This document shows positions 32,039 to 39,977 of a stretch of DNA of 47,844 nt, one piece after another. Each line of letters opens with the position of its first letter. Position 1 is the first letter of the stretch. The notes beneath the pieces are model-generated. The model searched no databases and was not told the origin of the DNA. It saw only the letters and a program-made list of their open reading frames with translations. Made by a program: the position numbers and the translations under genes. This DNA comes from Cribrihabitans_A pelagius. Its GTDB lineage: Bacteria > Pseudomonadota > Alphaproteobacteria > Rhodobacterales > Rhodobacteraceae. The stretch spans positions 1 to 47,844 of the forward strand of contig NZ_JBMERR010000029.1 in assembly GCF_048820915.1 (NCBI RefSeq). Reading direction: 5' to 3'.

Positions 32039-33114
32039 CAGCGCAGCCGGTCCGGGCGGAGCGCCGTCACCGCTGCGGCCTCCAGCTCCGGGCTGCGGCC
32101 CGCCACCAGATCGGCCAGCATTTGCGAGGCGGCGGGCGCGGTCTGGAAGCCGTAGCCGCCTTGCGCCGCGCACCAGATGAAATCCGGGCAGGCAGGGTCA
32201 GGCCCCAGCACCAGCGCCCCGTCCGCCACAAAGCTGCGCAGCCCGGCCCAGTTGGCTTCCACCCGGGTGACCGGCTCGCTCACCATCGCCTCGTAGCGGG
32301 CGAGCCCCTCGGCCAGCACCATGTCGTCGGCGAAGGCATCATGCGGCTCCACCAGGCCGGTATCGGCGGGGGAGACCAGCAGCTTGCCCGCGTCCGGCTT
32401 GGCGTACCAGGTTTCGCCTGCGCCGATCAGCATCGGCCAGCCGCGCACGTCATGGTCGGCGGGTGCGGGCAGCCGCGCCATGGAGCGCCGCCGCGGCTGC
32501 AGGCCAACGGGCGCGATGCCTGCTAGTGATGCGATGCGGTCGGCCCAGGCGCCCGCCGCGTTGACCAGCTGGCGGCCTTCATACGCCTCGCCGCCCGCCT
32601 GCAGTTGCCAGCCGCGCGCGGTGCGGGTGATCGCGGTGACGGCCGCTTTTGTCACCACCCTGCCGCCGCCCGCGCGTATGGTCCTGGCGAAGTCCTGCAG
32701 CATCCGGTCGGTGTCGATATCTTCGGCGGCGCTGCTGATTGCAGTATGGGCCACGGCGCCGGGCTTCAGGATAGGCACCATGGCGCGCGCTTCCTCCAGG
32801 TCCAGCGGCGCCATTCGCAGCGCGTCGCAGTCGCGCTCAAAGAGTGCAGCCTCCTCCGGCCCCGCCACAAGCAGCAGCCCGCGCGGGGTGAGGTAGCCGC
32901 CATTGGCCTCCCGGTGGTAGGCGGCGCTCGCCCGGCTCAGCGCCACAACCGCGGCGTTGCCGTAGTTCTGCTCGAACAGCGCTGCGGAACGGCCCGAGGC
33001 GTGGTAGCCAAGCGCGTCCTCCATCTCCAGCACGGTGACGCTGCCGAGTGCGGAGAGCCGGGCTGCTGCGCTCAAGCCCGCGATGCCGCCGCCGATCACG
33101 AGGAAATCCTGCAT
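32038..33114 (-). CDS. FAD-dependent D-amino-acid dehydrogenase, DauA-like (DAO family)
   Basis: A 358-aa flavoenzyme: dinucleotide motif VIGGGIAGLSAA (6-17) and DAO fold throughout. Stretches GYHASGRSAA (36-45), VNAAGAWADRIASLAG, LQPRRRS, WAGLRSFVADGALV and AAQGGYGFQT closely recall Pseudomonas aeruginosa D-arginine dehydrogenase DauA, which has a broad range for D-amino acids. It would deaminate a D-amino acid to the keto acid with electrons passed onward rather than to oxygen. No DauB or DauR partner is present. It lies 3 bp after the aldo/keto reductase gene. Confidence 0.83.
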   Translation of the reverse strand: MQDFLVIGGGIAGLSAAARLSALGSVTVLEMEDALGYHASGRSAALFEQNYGNAAVVALSRASAAYHREANGGYLTPRGLLLVAGPEEAALFERDCDALRMAPLDLEEARAMVPILKPGAVAHTAISSAAEDIDTDRMLQDFARTIRAGGGRVVTKAAVTAITRTARGWQLQAGGEAYEGRQLVNAAGAWADRIASLAGIAPVGLQPRRRSMARLPAPADHDVRGWPMLIGAGETWYAKPDAGKLLVSPADTGLVEPHDAFADDMVLAEGLARYEAMVSEPVTRVEANWAGLRSFVADGALVLGPDPACPDFIWCAAQGGYGFQTAPAASQMLADLVAGRSPELEAAAVTALRPDRLR

Positions 33115-33117
33115 CGC

Positions 33118-34059
33118 TCAAGCCTCCTGTTCTTCGAGCCGGTCTGTGGCGGGCGCGGGCCGCGGGCTGAGCGCGGCGATGGCCTGGTAGAGCGCGCCGT
33201 CCATCCGAAAGTCCAGCGCCGCCAGCGAGGGCCTGAGCTGGACCGCGTCGCGGCCGGAGATGATCGGCATCGGCCGGCAGGTATGCGCCGCGGCCCAGGC
33301 CACGGCGAGAGTTGCCGGGTGGGTGCCGCGCTCCGCCGCCAGCTCCGCCAGTTGCCGGGCGGTCTCGTGCATGTGCGCTTCGCCATAGCGGCGGTTGTAG
33401 CGCGGATCCTCGTCCAGCCGCCCGCTGCTGCCTGCGGCGTATTTGCCGCTCAAAAGCCCGCCACCCAGCGGCGAATAGGGTGCCACAGCGATGTCCTGAT
33501 CGGCGCACATCGGCAGGATTTCGACCTCGGCCTGGCGCTTCACCAGCGAATACATCGGCTGCAGGATGTCGATGGCAAGGCCCGAGGCCGCGCCTTCCAT
33601 CTGCGCCTTCATCACCTGCCAGGCGGCGAAATTCGACAAGCCCGCATAGCGGATCAGCCCGGCATCCTGCAGCGTGGCGAGGCATTCGAGCGTCTCAAGC
33701 AGGTCCGTGTCCGGGTCGAACCGGTGCAGGTAGAGGATGTCGACCATCTCCAGGCCCAGGCGCCGGCGGCTTTCGTCGAATTGCTTGCGGATGTTCTCCG
33801 CCCCCGCGCCGCCCGAGTAGCCCGCCTTGGTGGCGATCAGCAACCGGTCGCGCTCGCCGCCGATCAGCCGGCCCAGGATCCGTTCCGAGCGGCCATCGGT
33901 ATAGACCCAGGCGGTATCGAAGTGATTGATGCCCGCGGCCCTGCAGGCGGCATACATGGCGGCCGACTGCGCCTCATCGGCGCGGCCGCCGAACTGCATG
34001 CTGCCAAAGGCAAAACGGCTGGCCGGAGTGCCATCCGGAGTGGTCAGAATCCTGCTCAT
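33118..34059 (-). CDS. Aldo/keto reductase
   Basis: A 313-aa NADPH-dependent reductase with the (beta/alpha)8 barrel pattern and complete catalytic tetrad: Asp48 and Tyr53 (HFDTAWVYTDG), Lys78 (IATKAGY), His112 (LYLHRFDPD). The ISGRDA stretch near the C terminus is the NADPH phosphate-binding region. The ATG at 34059 was chosen because family members begin near R-F-A-F-G-S-M-Q-F-G; the frame is open to 34305 but passes through the paired-hairpin element and the neighbouring terminator. It is the first gene of the leftward trio; no good ribosome site is seen. Confidence 0.87.
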   Translation of the reverse strand: MSRILTTPDGTPASRFAFGSMQFGGRADEAQSAAMYAACRAAGINHFDTAWVYTDGRSERILGRLIGGERDRLLIATKAGYSGGAGAENIRKQFDESRRRLGLEMVDILYLHRFDPDTDLLETLECLATLQDAGLIRYAGLSNFAAWQVMKAQMEGAASGLAIDILQPMYSLVKRQAEVEILPMCADQDIAVAPYSPLGGGLLSGKYAAGSSGRLDEDPRYNRRYGEAHMHETARQLAELAAERGTHPATLAVAWAAAHTCRPMPIISGRDAVQLRPSLAALDFRMDGALYQAIAALSPRPAPATDRLEEQEA

Positions 34060-34131
34060 GCGCGGAGAGTGGCACAGGACCGGACCATGCGAAAGCGCGA
34101 TTTGGCCGATGCCGCCGATAGGGCGGCGGGG

Positions 34132-34177
34132 AAGAATTTTGAAAAATTCTTGGCCGGAAAATTTCGAATTTTCCGGC
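34132..34177. repeat. Paired-hairpin element, copy 2
   Basis: Two adjacent perfect hairpins: AAGAATTTT-GA-AAAATTCTT (34132-34151) and GCCGGAAAATT-TCG-AATTTTCCGGC (34153-34177). It lies about 70 bp upstream of the aldo/keto reductase gene, in the gap that also holds the terminator of the purine unit. It shares the CCGGAAAAT / ATTTTCCGG stem with copy 1 at the other end of the three-gene block. Confidence 0.6.
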
Positions 34178-34221
34178 GCCCGCGTGAGCCCGGCGCAGCG
34201 CATCAAGGGGTGCGCAACAAT

Positions 34222-34247
34222 AAAGGCCCGCCGTGCGGCGGGCCTTT
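34222..34247 (-). terminator. Terminator of purine-transport/xdh unit
   Basis: 11-bp perfect stem AAAGGCCCGCC / GGCGGGCCTTT with a GTGC loop, about 24 bp past the binding-protein stop on the minus strand and followed there by TATT. Confidence 0.75.
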
Positions 34248-34270
34248 CCGGTGTCGGGAAAGCCGAGGGC

Positions 34271-35347
34271 TTACTGCGGGATGTCGCCTTCGATGCCTTC
34301 GACATAGAAGTTCATGCCCGCCAGCGTGCCGTCATCGGCGGTTTCGCCTTCAGCCAGCCAGGGCGTGCCGTCCTGCTTGTTCAGCGGGCCGGTGAAGGCG
34401 TGGTGCTCACCGCTGGCGATGGCTTCCTTGACCGCCAGCGCGGCTTCCTTGATTTCGGCCGGCACCGCGTCGGAAATCTCGCCGATCTCGACCATGCCTT
34501 CCTTGATGCCGTGCCAAGTGTCGACGCTCTCCCAAGTGCCGTCCATCACCGCCTTGGTGCGCTCGATGTAGTAGGGCGCCCAGTTGTCGATAATCGAGGA
34601 GACCCGCGGCTTCGGCGCGTATTCCGCCATGTCGGAGGCCTGGCCGAAAGTGATCACATTGCCCGCCGCCTGTGCAGCGGCTTGCGGTGCGGTGGAGTCG
34701 GTGTGCTGCAGGATCACGTCGGCGCCCTGTTCGATCAGCACCTTGGCGGCGTCGGCCTCTTTCGCCGGGTCGAACCACGTGAAGGCCCAGACGATCTTGA
34801 ATTGAACGTCGGGGTTCACCTTCTTGGCGTGGATATAGGCCGAGTTGATGCCGCGGATCACTTCCGGGATCGGGTAGGAGCCGATATAGCCGACGATGTT
34901 GCTCTCGGTCATGTGGCCCGCGATTGTGCCTTGCACGGCGCGGCCTTCGTAGAAGCGGGCGGAGTAGGTCGAGACGTTCTCGGCGCGCTTGTAGCCGGTG
35001 GCGTGCTCGAACTTCACGTTCGGGAACTTCTTGGCGACGTTGATGGTCGGATCCATGTAGCCGAAAGAAGTGGTGAAGATCAGGTCCGCGCCTTCCAGCG
35101 CCATCTGAGTCATCACCCGCTCGGCGTCCGGGCCTTCGGCCACGTTTTCCACGTAGACGGTTTCGACCTTGTCGCCGAACTCCGCCACGACCGCCTTGCG
35201 GCCCTGGTCGTGCTCGTAGGTCCAGCCGCCATCGCCTACCGGGCCGACATAGACGAAGCCCACTTTGGTCTTGTCTTCGGCGGCCAGCGCGCCGCCGGCC
35301 AGGCCCAGGGCCATTGCGGCACTGGTGAGAAGGGTTGTCAGTTTCAT
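34271..35347 (-). CDS. BMP-family substrate-binding protein, purine/nucleoside ABC importer
   Basis: Exported receptor (358 aa) of the BMP/PnrA-like family, which binds nucleosides or purine bases. Signal peptide M-K-L-T-T then a hydrophobic core with cleavage at A-L-A|A-E-D (about 22). The mature start K-V-G-F-V-Y-V-G-P-V-G-D-G-G-W-T is the family signature. GGGAGAG lies upstream of the ATG at 35347; the long upstream frame is an artefact. It is the last gene of the unit. Together with xdhABC upstream, xanthine, hypoxanthine or a nucleoside is the likely ligand. A short GC hairpin in front may balance its mRNA level. Confidence 0.88.
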   Translation of the reverse strand: MKLTTLLTSAAMALGLAGGALAAEDKTKVGFVYVGPVGDGGWTYEHDQGRKAVVAEFGDKVETVYVENVAEGPDAERVMTQMALEGADLIFTTSFGYMDPTINVAKKFPNVKFEHATGYKRAENVSTYSARFYEGRAVQGTIAGHMTESNIVGYIGSYPIPEVIRGINSAYIHAKKVNPDVQFKIVWAFTWFDPAKEADAAKVLIEQGADVILQHTDSTAPQAAAQAAGNVITFGQASDMAEYAPKPRVSSIIDNWAPYYIERTKAVMDGTWESVDTWHGIKEGMVEIGEISDAVPAEIKEAALAVKEAIASGEHHAFTGPLNKQDGTPWLAEGETADDGTLAGMNFYVEGIEGDIPQ

Positions 35348-35378
35348 CAACGGGCTCTCCCAAGTTGGTTTTGTTTGG

Positions 35379-35394
35379 CCCCGGCAGCCCGGGG
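35379..35394 (-). other. Intercistronic hairpin before binding-protein gene
   Basis: CCCCGG-4 nt-CCGGGG in the 65-bp gap between permease and binding protein. No T-run adjoins it; it may protect the downstream mRNA 5' end after processing, as binding proteins are usually needed in excess. Confidence 0.4.
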
Positions 35395-35412
35395 CGGGCG
35401 TAGGCCCCCGCG

Positions 35413-36336
35413 CTAGCGGGCGGCGTGGAAATTGCGGCCCAGCGAGGCCGGAGCGCTGCTCTTGTCGGCAGAAAGAATAACCAGCACAAGGATCGTGATC
35501 AGATAGGGCGACATTGCCAGATACTCGACCGGGATGGCAACGCCCGCGGCCTGCAGATTGAGCTGCACCACGGTGACGCCGCCGAAGAGATAGGCACCGG
35601 CCAGCGCGCGCCACGGCTTCCAGCTGGCAAAGACCACCAGAGCGAGGGCAATCCAGCCGATGCCCGCGGTCATGCCCTCGGTCCATTGCGGCACCCGGAT
35701 CAGGCTGATGTAGGCACCGCCAAGACCGGCGCAGGCGCCGCCGAACATGATCGCCATCAGGCGGATCTTCACCACCTTGTAGCCAAGCGCATGGGCGGCG
35801 TCGTGGCTTTCGCCCACCGCGCGCAGGACCAGCCCCATGCGCGAATATTTCAGCATCCACCAGACCGCCGCGGTCAGCACTATGCCGAAGTAGAGGACGA
35901 TGTCATGGCTGAACAGGATGGGCCCCAGAACCGGAATCTCGCTCAGGACCGGGAAGCGGATATCGCCCATCTGCGGCGGCTTGACGCCGACATAGCGCTG
36001 CCCCATCAGCGCCGACAGCCCGAGCCCGAAGAGGGTGAGCGCCAGGCCGGAGGCGACCTGGTTTGCCAGCGCAAACTGGGTGAGGATGGCAAACAGCACC
36101 GACAGCGCCGCGCCGGCAAGCGCCGCGGCGATGAAGCCGAAGAGGGGCGAGCCGCTTTCCACCGCGGTGGCAAAGCCCGCGATGGCGCCGACGATCATCA
36201 TCCCCTCGACGCCGAGGTTCAGCACACCGGATTTCTCCACCACCAGCTCGCCGATGGCGGCCAGCAAGAGCGGCGTGGCCGCGACCATCAGCGAGGCGAT
36301 CAGCAGGACCGGGTTGATTGCAGAAAGGTCCATCAT
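35413..36336 (-). CDS. ABC transporter permease, purine/nucleoside type
   Basis: Inner-membrane protein (307 aa), about eight hydrophobic segments, BPD_transp_2 (RbsC/LivH-like) family. GELVVEKSGVLNLGVEGMM (about 29-47) is characteristic of the second permease of BMP-type nucleoside importers. The start ATG overlaps the stop of the other permease by 4 nt. Confidence 0.9.
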   Translation of the reverse strand: MMDLSAINPVLLIASLMVAATPLLLAAIGELVVEKSGVLNLGVEGMMIVGAIAGFATAVESGSPLFGFIAAALAGAALSVLFAILTQFALANQVASGLALTLFGLGLSALMGQRYVGVKPPQMGDIRFPVLSEIPVLGPILFSHDIVLYFGIVLTAAVWWMLKYSRMGLVLRAVGESHDAAHALGYKVVKIRLMAIMFGGACAGLGGAYISLIRVPQWTEGMTAGIGWIALALVVFASWKPWRALAGAYLFGGVTVVQLNLQAAGVAIPVEYLAMSPYLITILVLVILSADKSSAPASLGRNFHAAR

Positions 36337-37415
36337 GCCACCTCAGGCTTGCCGATTGCGATGCGGAAATTGGTGAGCAGGTCGAAGGCCAGGAGGAAGA
36401 ACAACAGCATCCCCTGGAACACCTGGATGGCTGCCGCGGGCAGCTGCAGGTTCGACTGCGCAATGTCACCGCCGATGTAGGTCAGCGCCATCAGCCCGCC
36501 CGCCAGCAGGATGCCGACAGGGTGCAGGCGGCCCAGGAAGGCGACGATGATGGCGGTGAAGCCATAACCCACGTTGAAATCGATTGAGATCTGGCCGGAC
36601 GGGCCGGAGACCTCGAACATTCCCGCAAGCCCCGCCAGCGCGCCGGAGGTGCCAAGGCAGAACAGGATCAGCCGCGCCGGGTTGACGCCCGCAAAGCGCG
36701 CCGCGCGCGGCGCCTCGCCGGTCAGTCGGATGTGGTAGCCGGTCATGTGGCGGTTCAAGAGCACATAGGCAAAGATCACCGCGACCAGCGCCGCCACCAC
36801 GCCCCAGTGCATGCCGGTTCCGGCGATCAGTTCGGCGTTGTGGGCGCTGTCATAGGCCTGAAGGTTGCGCGAACCGGGGAAGCCGAAGCCCTCGGGGTTC
36901 TTGAGCAGTCCAAGGGAGACCGAGGCCAGCAGCTGTTCGGCCACATAGACCAGCATCAGCGACACCAGGATCTCGTTGGTGCCAAAGCGCACTTTCAGCA
37001 CTGCCGGGATCATTGCCCAGGCCCAGCCGCCAAGCGCGCCGGCAATCACCATGACCGGGAAGATGTAGAAGGCCTCCAACGGATAGAAGGCCAGCCCCGC
37101 CCCGGCGCCGCAGATGGCGCCCATGATGTACTGGCCCTCGGCGCCGATGTTCCAGATGCCCGCGCGGAAGCCCAGGGACAGGCCGATGGCGATCAGCACC
37201 AAGGGCGCGCCCTTCACCAGGAGCTGCGGCCGGTAGTAGAAGGCAAACTCGCCGAACAGCGGGTCCCAGAAAATAATGCGGATCGCCTCGACGGGCGGTT
37301 TGCCAAGCGCGGCGAACAGCAGCCCGCCGAACACCATCGTGGCCAGAACCGCCACCAGCGGCGTGGCCAGCGACCAGGCGCGCGACGGCTGCGGCCGTTT
37401 CTCAAGCCGGATCAT
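36333..37415 (-). CDS. ABC transporter permease, purine/nucleoside type
   Basis: First permease (360 aa) of the importer, BPD_transp_2 family, with about nine hydrophobic segments and the family stretch FRAGIWNIGAEGQYIMGA (about 83-100). AAGGAG lies 8 nt before the ATG and belongs to the tail of an intergenic hairpin element. The 100-bp gap in front is the only sizeable break inside the seven-gene unit apart from the one before the binding protein. Confidence 0.9.
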   Translation of the reverse strand: MIRLEKRPQPSRAWSLATPLVAVLATMVFGGLLFAALGKPPVEAIRIIFWDPLFGEFAFYYRPQLLVKGAPLVLIAIGLSLGFRAGIWNIGAEGQYIMGAICGAGAGLAFYPLEAFYIFPVMVIAGALGGWAWAMIPAVLKVRFGTNEILVSLMLVYVAEQLLASVSLGLLKNPEGFGFPGSRNLQAYDSAHNAELIAGTGMHWGVVAALVAVIFAYVLLNRHMTGYHIRLTGEAPRAARFAGVNPARLILFCLGTSGALAGLAGMFEVSGPSGQISIDFNVGYGFTAIIVAFLGRLHPVGILLAGGLMALTYIGGDIAQSNLQLPAAAIQVFQGMLLFFLLAFDLLTNFRIAIGKPEVA

Positions 37416-37423
37416 TCAGACGG

Positions 37424-37490
37424 CTCCTTCATTCATCTTGCCAAAAATACTCTCGCCCCTTGCCCGGCAGGCGGCTTTGCCGCCGAGAGG
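37424..37490 (-). repeat. Intergenic hairpin element with AGTATTT box, copy B
   Basis: Read on the minus strand: hairpin GGCGGC-AAA-GCCGCC, then GGGGCGAGAGTATTTTTGG, then a purine-rich tail that includes AAGGAG 8 nt before the permease start. The layout (hairpin, G-rich run, GTATTT, purine tail) matches the element at 20294-20360. It sits inside the operon and appears to provide the ribosome binding site of the permease gene. Confidence 0.5.
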
Positions 37491-37515
37491 GGAAGCGAAA
37501 AAACTGGGCACCGGC

Positions 37516-39033
37516 TTACACATGAGCCACTTCCATGCCATGCGCGCCGCCCATCATCAGCCCGATCTCATCCACGGTGAGGCCCATCGCTTCGCGCGGG
37601 GCGCTCAGGCGGCCTTCGTTCAGCGCGGCAAAGTTGTCGGAGATCTCCATCAGCTCGTCCAGGTCCTGACTGATGCAGATGACGGCCGCGCCTTTGGCGG
37701 CCAGATCCAGCAGCGACTGGCGGATTGCCGCAGCGGCCGCGGCGTCGACGCCCCAGGTGGGCTGGTTCACCACCAGCACTTCGGGATCTTGCAGCACCTC
37801 GCGGCCGATCACGAACTTCTGCAGGTTGCCGCCGGAGAGCGAGCGCGCCGCATTGCCGGGGCCGGGGGTGCGCACGTCGAAAGCCTCGATCACACGCTCG
37901 GCAAAATCCTTGGCGGCGCCCCAGTTCAGGAAGCCGTTGTTTTCCAGCTTCTCCCGCACCGAGGCGGTCAGCATGGCATTCTCCGTCAGGCTCATGTCCG
38001 GCGCCGCGGCGTGGCCGAGGCGTTCTTCGGGTGCGGCCAGCACTCCCAGCCGGCGCCGCGCGGTGGGGCCGAGGCGGCCGATCGGTTGACCATGCAGCTT
38101 CACTGCATCCGCGGCGGTCAGGGTCTCGCCCGACAGCACGCCCAAAAGCTCGTCCTGGCCATTGCCGGCCACGCCGCCGACGCCCAGGATCTCACCTTTG
38201 CGCACAGTCAGATGCACGTTCTTCAGCGCGGTGCCAAAGGCCGAGGGCGCGGGCACCGAGAGGCCTGAGATATCCAGCGCCACTTCACCGAGCGCGCGGC
38301 CCGAGCGTTCGGGCGTCTGCAGCGCGGTGCCGACCATCATCTCGGCCATGTCGCGGGCCGAGGTTTTGGAGGGCGTGCATTCGCCCACGTTCTTGCCCAG
38401 CCGCAGGATGGTGGCGTGGTCGCAGAGCGTGCGGATCTCTTCCAATTTGTGGCTGATATAGAGGATCGAGGTGCCCTCGCTGCGCAGTTTCTGCAAGGTT
38501 TCGAACAGGATATCCACTTCCTGCGGCGTCAGCACCGAGGTCGGCTCGTCCATGATCAGAAGCTTCGGATCCTGCAGCAGGCAGCGGATGATCTCCACCC
38601 GCTGGCGCTCCCCGGCAGACAGGTCGCCGACGGTGCGGAACGGATCGAGCGGCAGGCCGTAGGTCTCCGACACCTCGCGGATGCGGGCGGCCAGGTCGCG
38701 CATCGGCGGCGGGTTTTCCATGCCAAGGGCGATGTTCTCCGCCACGTTCAGCGCGTCGAACAGGGAGAAATGCTGGAACACCATGGCGATGCCATCGGCA
38801 CGGGCCTGGCGCGGCTCGCCCGGCTCAAACGGTTCGCCGCGCAGCAGCATCCTGCCGCTGTCGGGCTTCACCAGCCCGTAGATCATCTTCACCAGAGTGG
38901 ATTTCCCGGCCCCGTTTTCGCCCAGGAGGGCATGCACTTCGCCTTCGCCGATGTCGAAGGAAACAGTGTCGTTGGCCACGACTCCGGGATAGGCCTTGGT
39001 CAGACCCTGCAGGCTCAAGAGTGGTACGGTCAC
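37516..39033 (-). CDS. ABC transporter ATP-binding protein, two-domain purine/nucleoside type
   Basis: A 505-aa protein with two ATPase domains. The first is canonical: Walker A GENGAGKST (about 38-46), signature LSAGERQR and Walker B LLIMDEPTS. The second is degenerate as usual in the family: Walker A reads G-G-V-A-G-N-G-Q-D, the signature LSGGNLQK is kept, and Walker B VLVVNQPTWGVD lacks the usual Asp-Glu. This matches RbsA-like ATPases of BMP-type nucleoside importers. Its start overlaps the xdhC stop by 4 nt, tying purine uptake to purine oxidation at the translation level. Confidence 0.92.
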   Translation of the reverse strand: MTVPLLSLQGLTKAYPGVVANDTVSFDIGEGEVHALLGENGAGKSTLVKMIYGLVKPDSGRMLLRGEPFEPGEPRQARADGIAMVFQHFSLFDALNVAENIALGMENPPPMRDLAARIREVSETYGLPLDPFRTVGDLSAGERQRVEIIRCLLQDPKLLIMDEPTSVLTPQEVDILFETLQKLRSEGTSILYISHKLEEIRTLCDHATILRLGKNVGECTPSKTSARDMAEMMVGTALQTPERSGRALGEVALDISGLSVPAPSAFGTALKNVHLTVRKGEILGVGGVAGNGQDELLGVLSGETLTAADAVKLHGQPIGRLGPTARRRLGVLAAPEERLGHAAAPDMSLTENAMLTASVREKLENNGFLNWGAAKDFAERVIEAFDVRTPGPGNAARSLSGGNLQKFVIGREVLQDPEVLVVNQPTWGVDAAAAAAIRQSLLDLAAKGAAVICISQDLDELMEISDNFAALNEGRLSAPREAMGLTVDEIGLMMGGAHGMEVAHV

Positions 39034-39977
39034 GCGCGGCGGTCCTCTTTCAATTCATTCTTGGCACCGAGCCGCAGCAGCTGTGCCGCGACGCCGACCG
39101 CAATCATTTGCGGATGTTTGCCCAGTTGCGGATCGCCGATGGGGCAAGTGATCCTGGTGATCTGCTCCGGGGCATGGCCCAGGGCAGAAAGGCGCGAGCG
39201 GAACCGCGCCCATTTCGTGGCCGAGCCGATCAGCCCGGCAAAGGCAAAACCGTGACCCAGCAGGCCGTGGCATAGCGCCAGATCCAGCGCATGGGAATAG
39301 GTCAGCACCAAATGTTGTGCGTTTCCAGGGGCATGACGCAGCAGGAGCACAGGATCTGCCGCCACCAGCTGGGTGACCTGCGGCGGGATCCGGGCCGGAA
39401 AACGCTCTGCCGCGGTGTCGATCCAGGTGATCTCCAGCCCGGGCAGCGGGGCGAGCACATCGACAAGCGCGCGGCCGACATGGCCCGCTCCCCAGATCCA
39501 CAGGGGAGTCTCGGGGCGATGGACGGCCTCGATCATCCAGCCGTCCGCCAGCTGCGGCTCAGGGGTGCGGCCCTGGCTGCGGGCGGCGGCGAGGATGCGG
39601 CTGACCGGAAGCGGGATCTCTGCGGGTACTGGCATAGACGCCGCCGGGCGGGCGATGACCTCTGTGTCCAGCGCTGAAGTCTCCGCCGCCGTATAAACTT
39701 CGCTCAGCAGCGTCACCGAGCCGCCGCAGCACTGGCCCAGCTGAGGCCCCAGCGCATGGTTGCTGAGCACCGACGCCTTGGTCTGCTGCCGCGCCGCCTC
39801 CGCCGCCTCGTATTCCAGGGCGCCGCCGCCGATGGTGCCCGATTGGCCGCCCTCCCAGACCAGCATGGCGGCACCGGGCTCGCGCGGGGCGTGGCCGCGC
39901 ACGGCGGCAATCACCACGCGGACCACGCGGTCCTGCGCTTCCACTGCCTGCCGGAGCTCTTCGACGTCAAATCCCAT
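39030..39977 (-). CDS. xdhC: Xanthine dehydrogenase accessory protein XdhC
   Basis: Binds and matures the molybdenum cofactor (sulfuration/insertion) for XdhB; not part of the final enzyme. The 315-aa protein has the N-terminal XdhC/CoxI part with G-Q-C-C-G-G (81-86) and GTIGGGALE (48-56), and the C-terminal Rossmann part with IWGAGHVGRAL. It overlaps xdhB by 11 nt and the ATPase gene by 4 nt. Confidence 0.92.
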   Translation of the reverse strand: MGFDVEELRQAVEAQDRVVRVVIAAVRGHAPREPGAAMLVWEGGQSGTIGGGALEYEAAEAARQQTKASVLSNHALGPQLGQCCGGSVTLLSEVYTAAETSALDTEVIARPAASMPVPAEIPLPVSRILAAARSQGRTPEPQLADGWMIEAVHRPETPLWIWGAGHVGRALVDVLAPLPGLEITWIDTAAERFPARIPPQVTQLVAADPVLLLRHAPGNAQHLVLTYSHALDLALCHGLLGHGFAFAGLIGSATKWARFRSRLSALGHAPEQITRITCPIGDPQLGKHPQMIAVGVAAQLLRLGAKNELKEDRRA

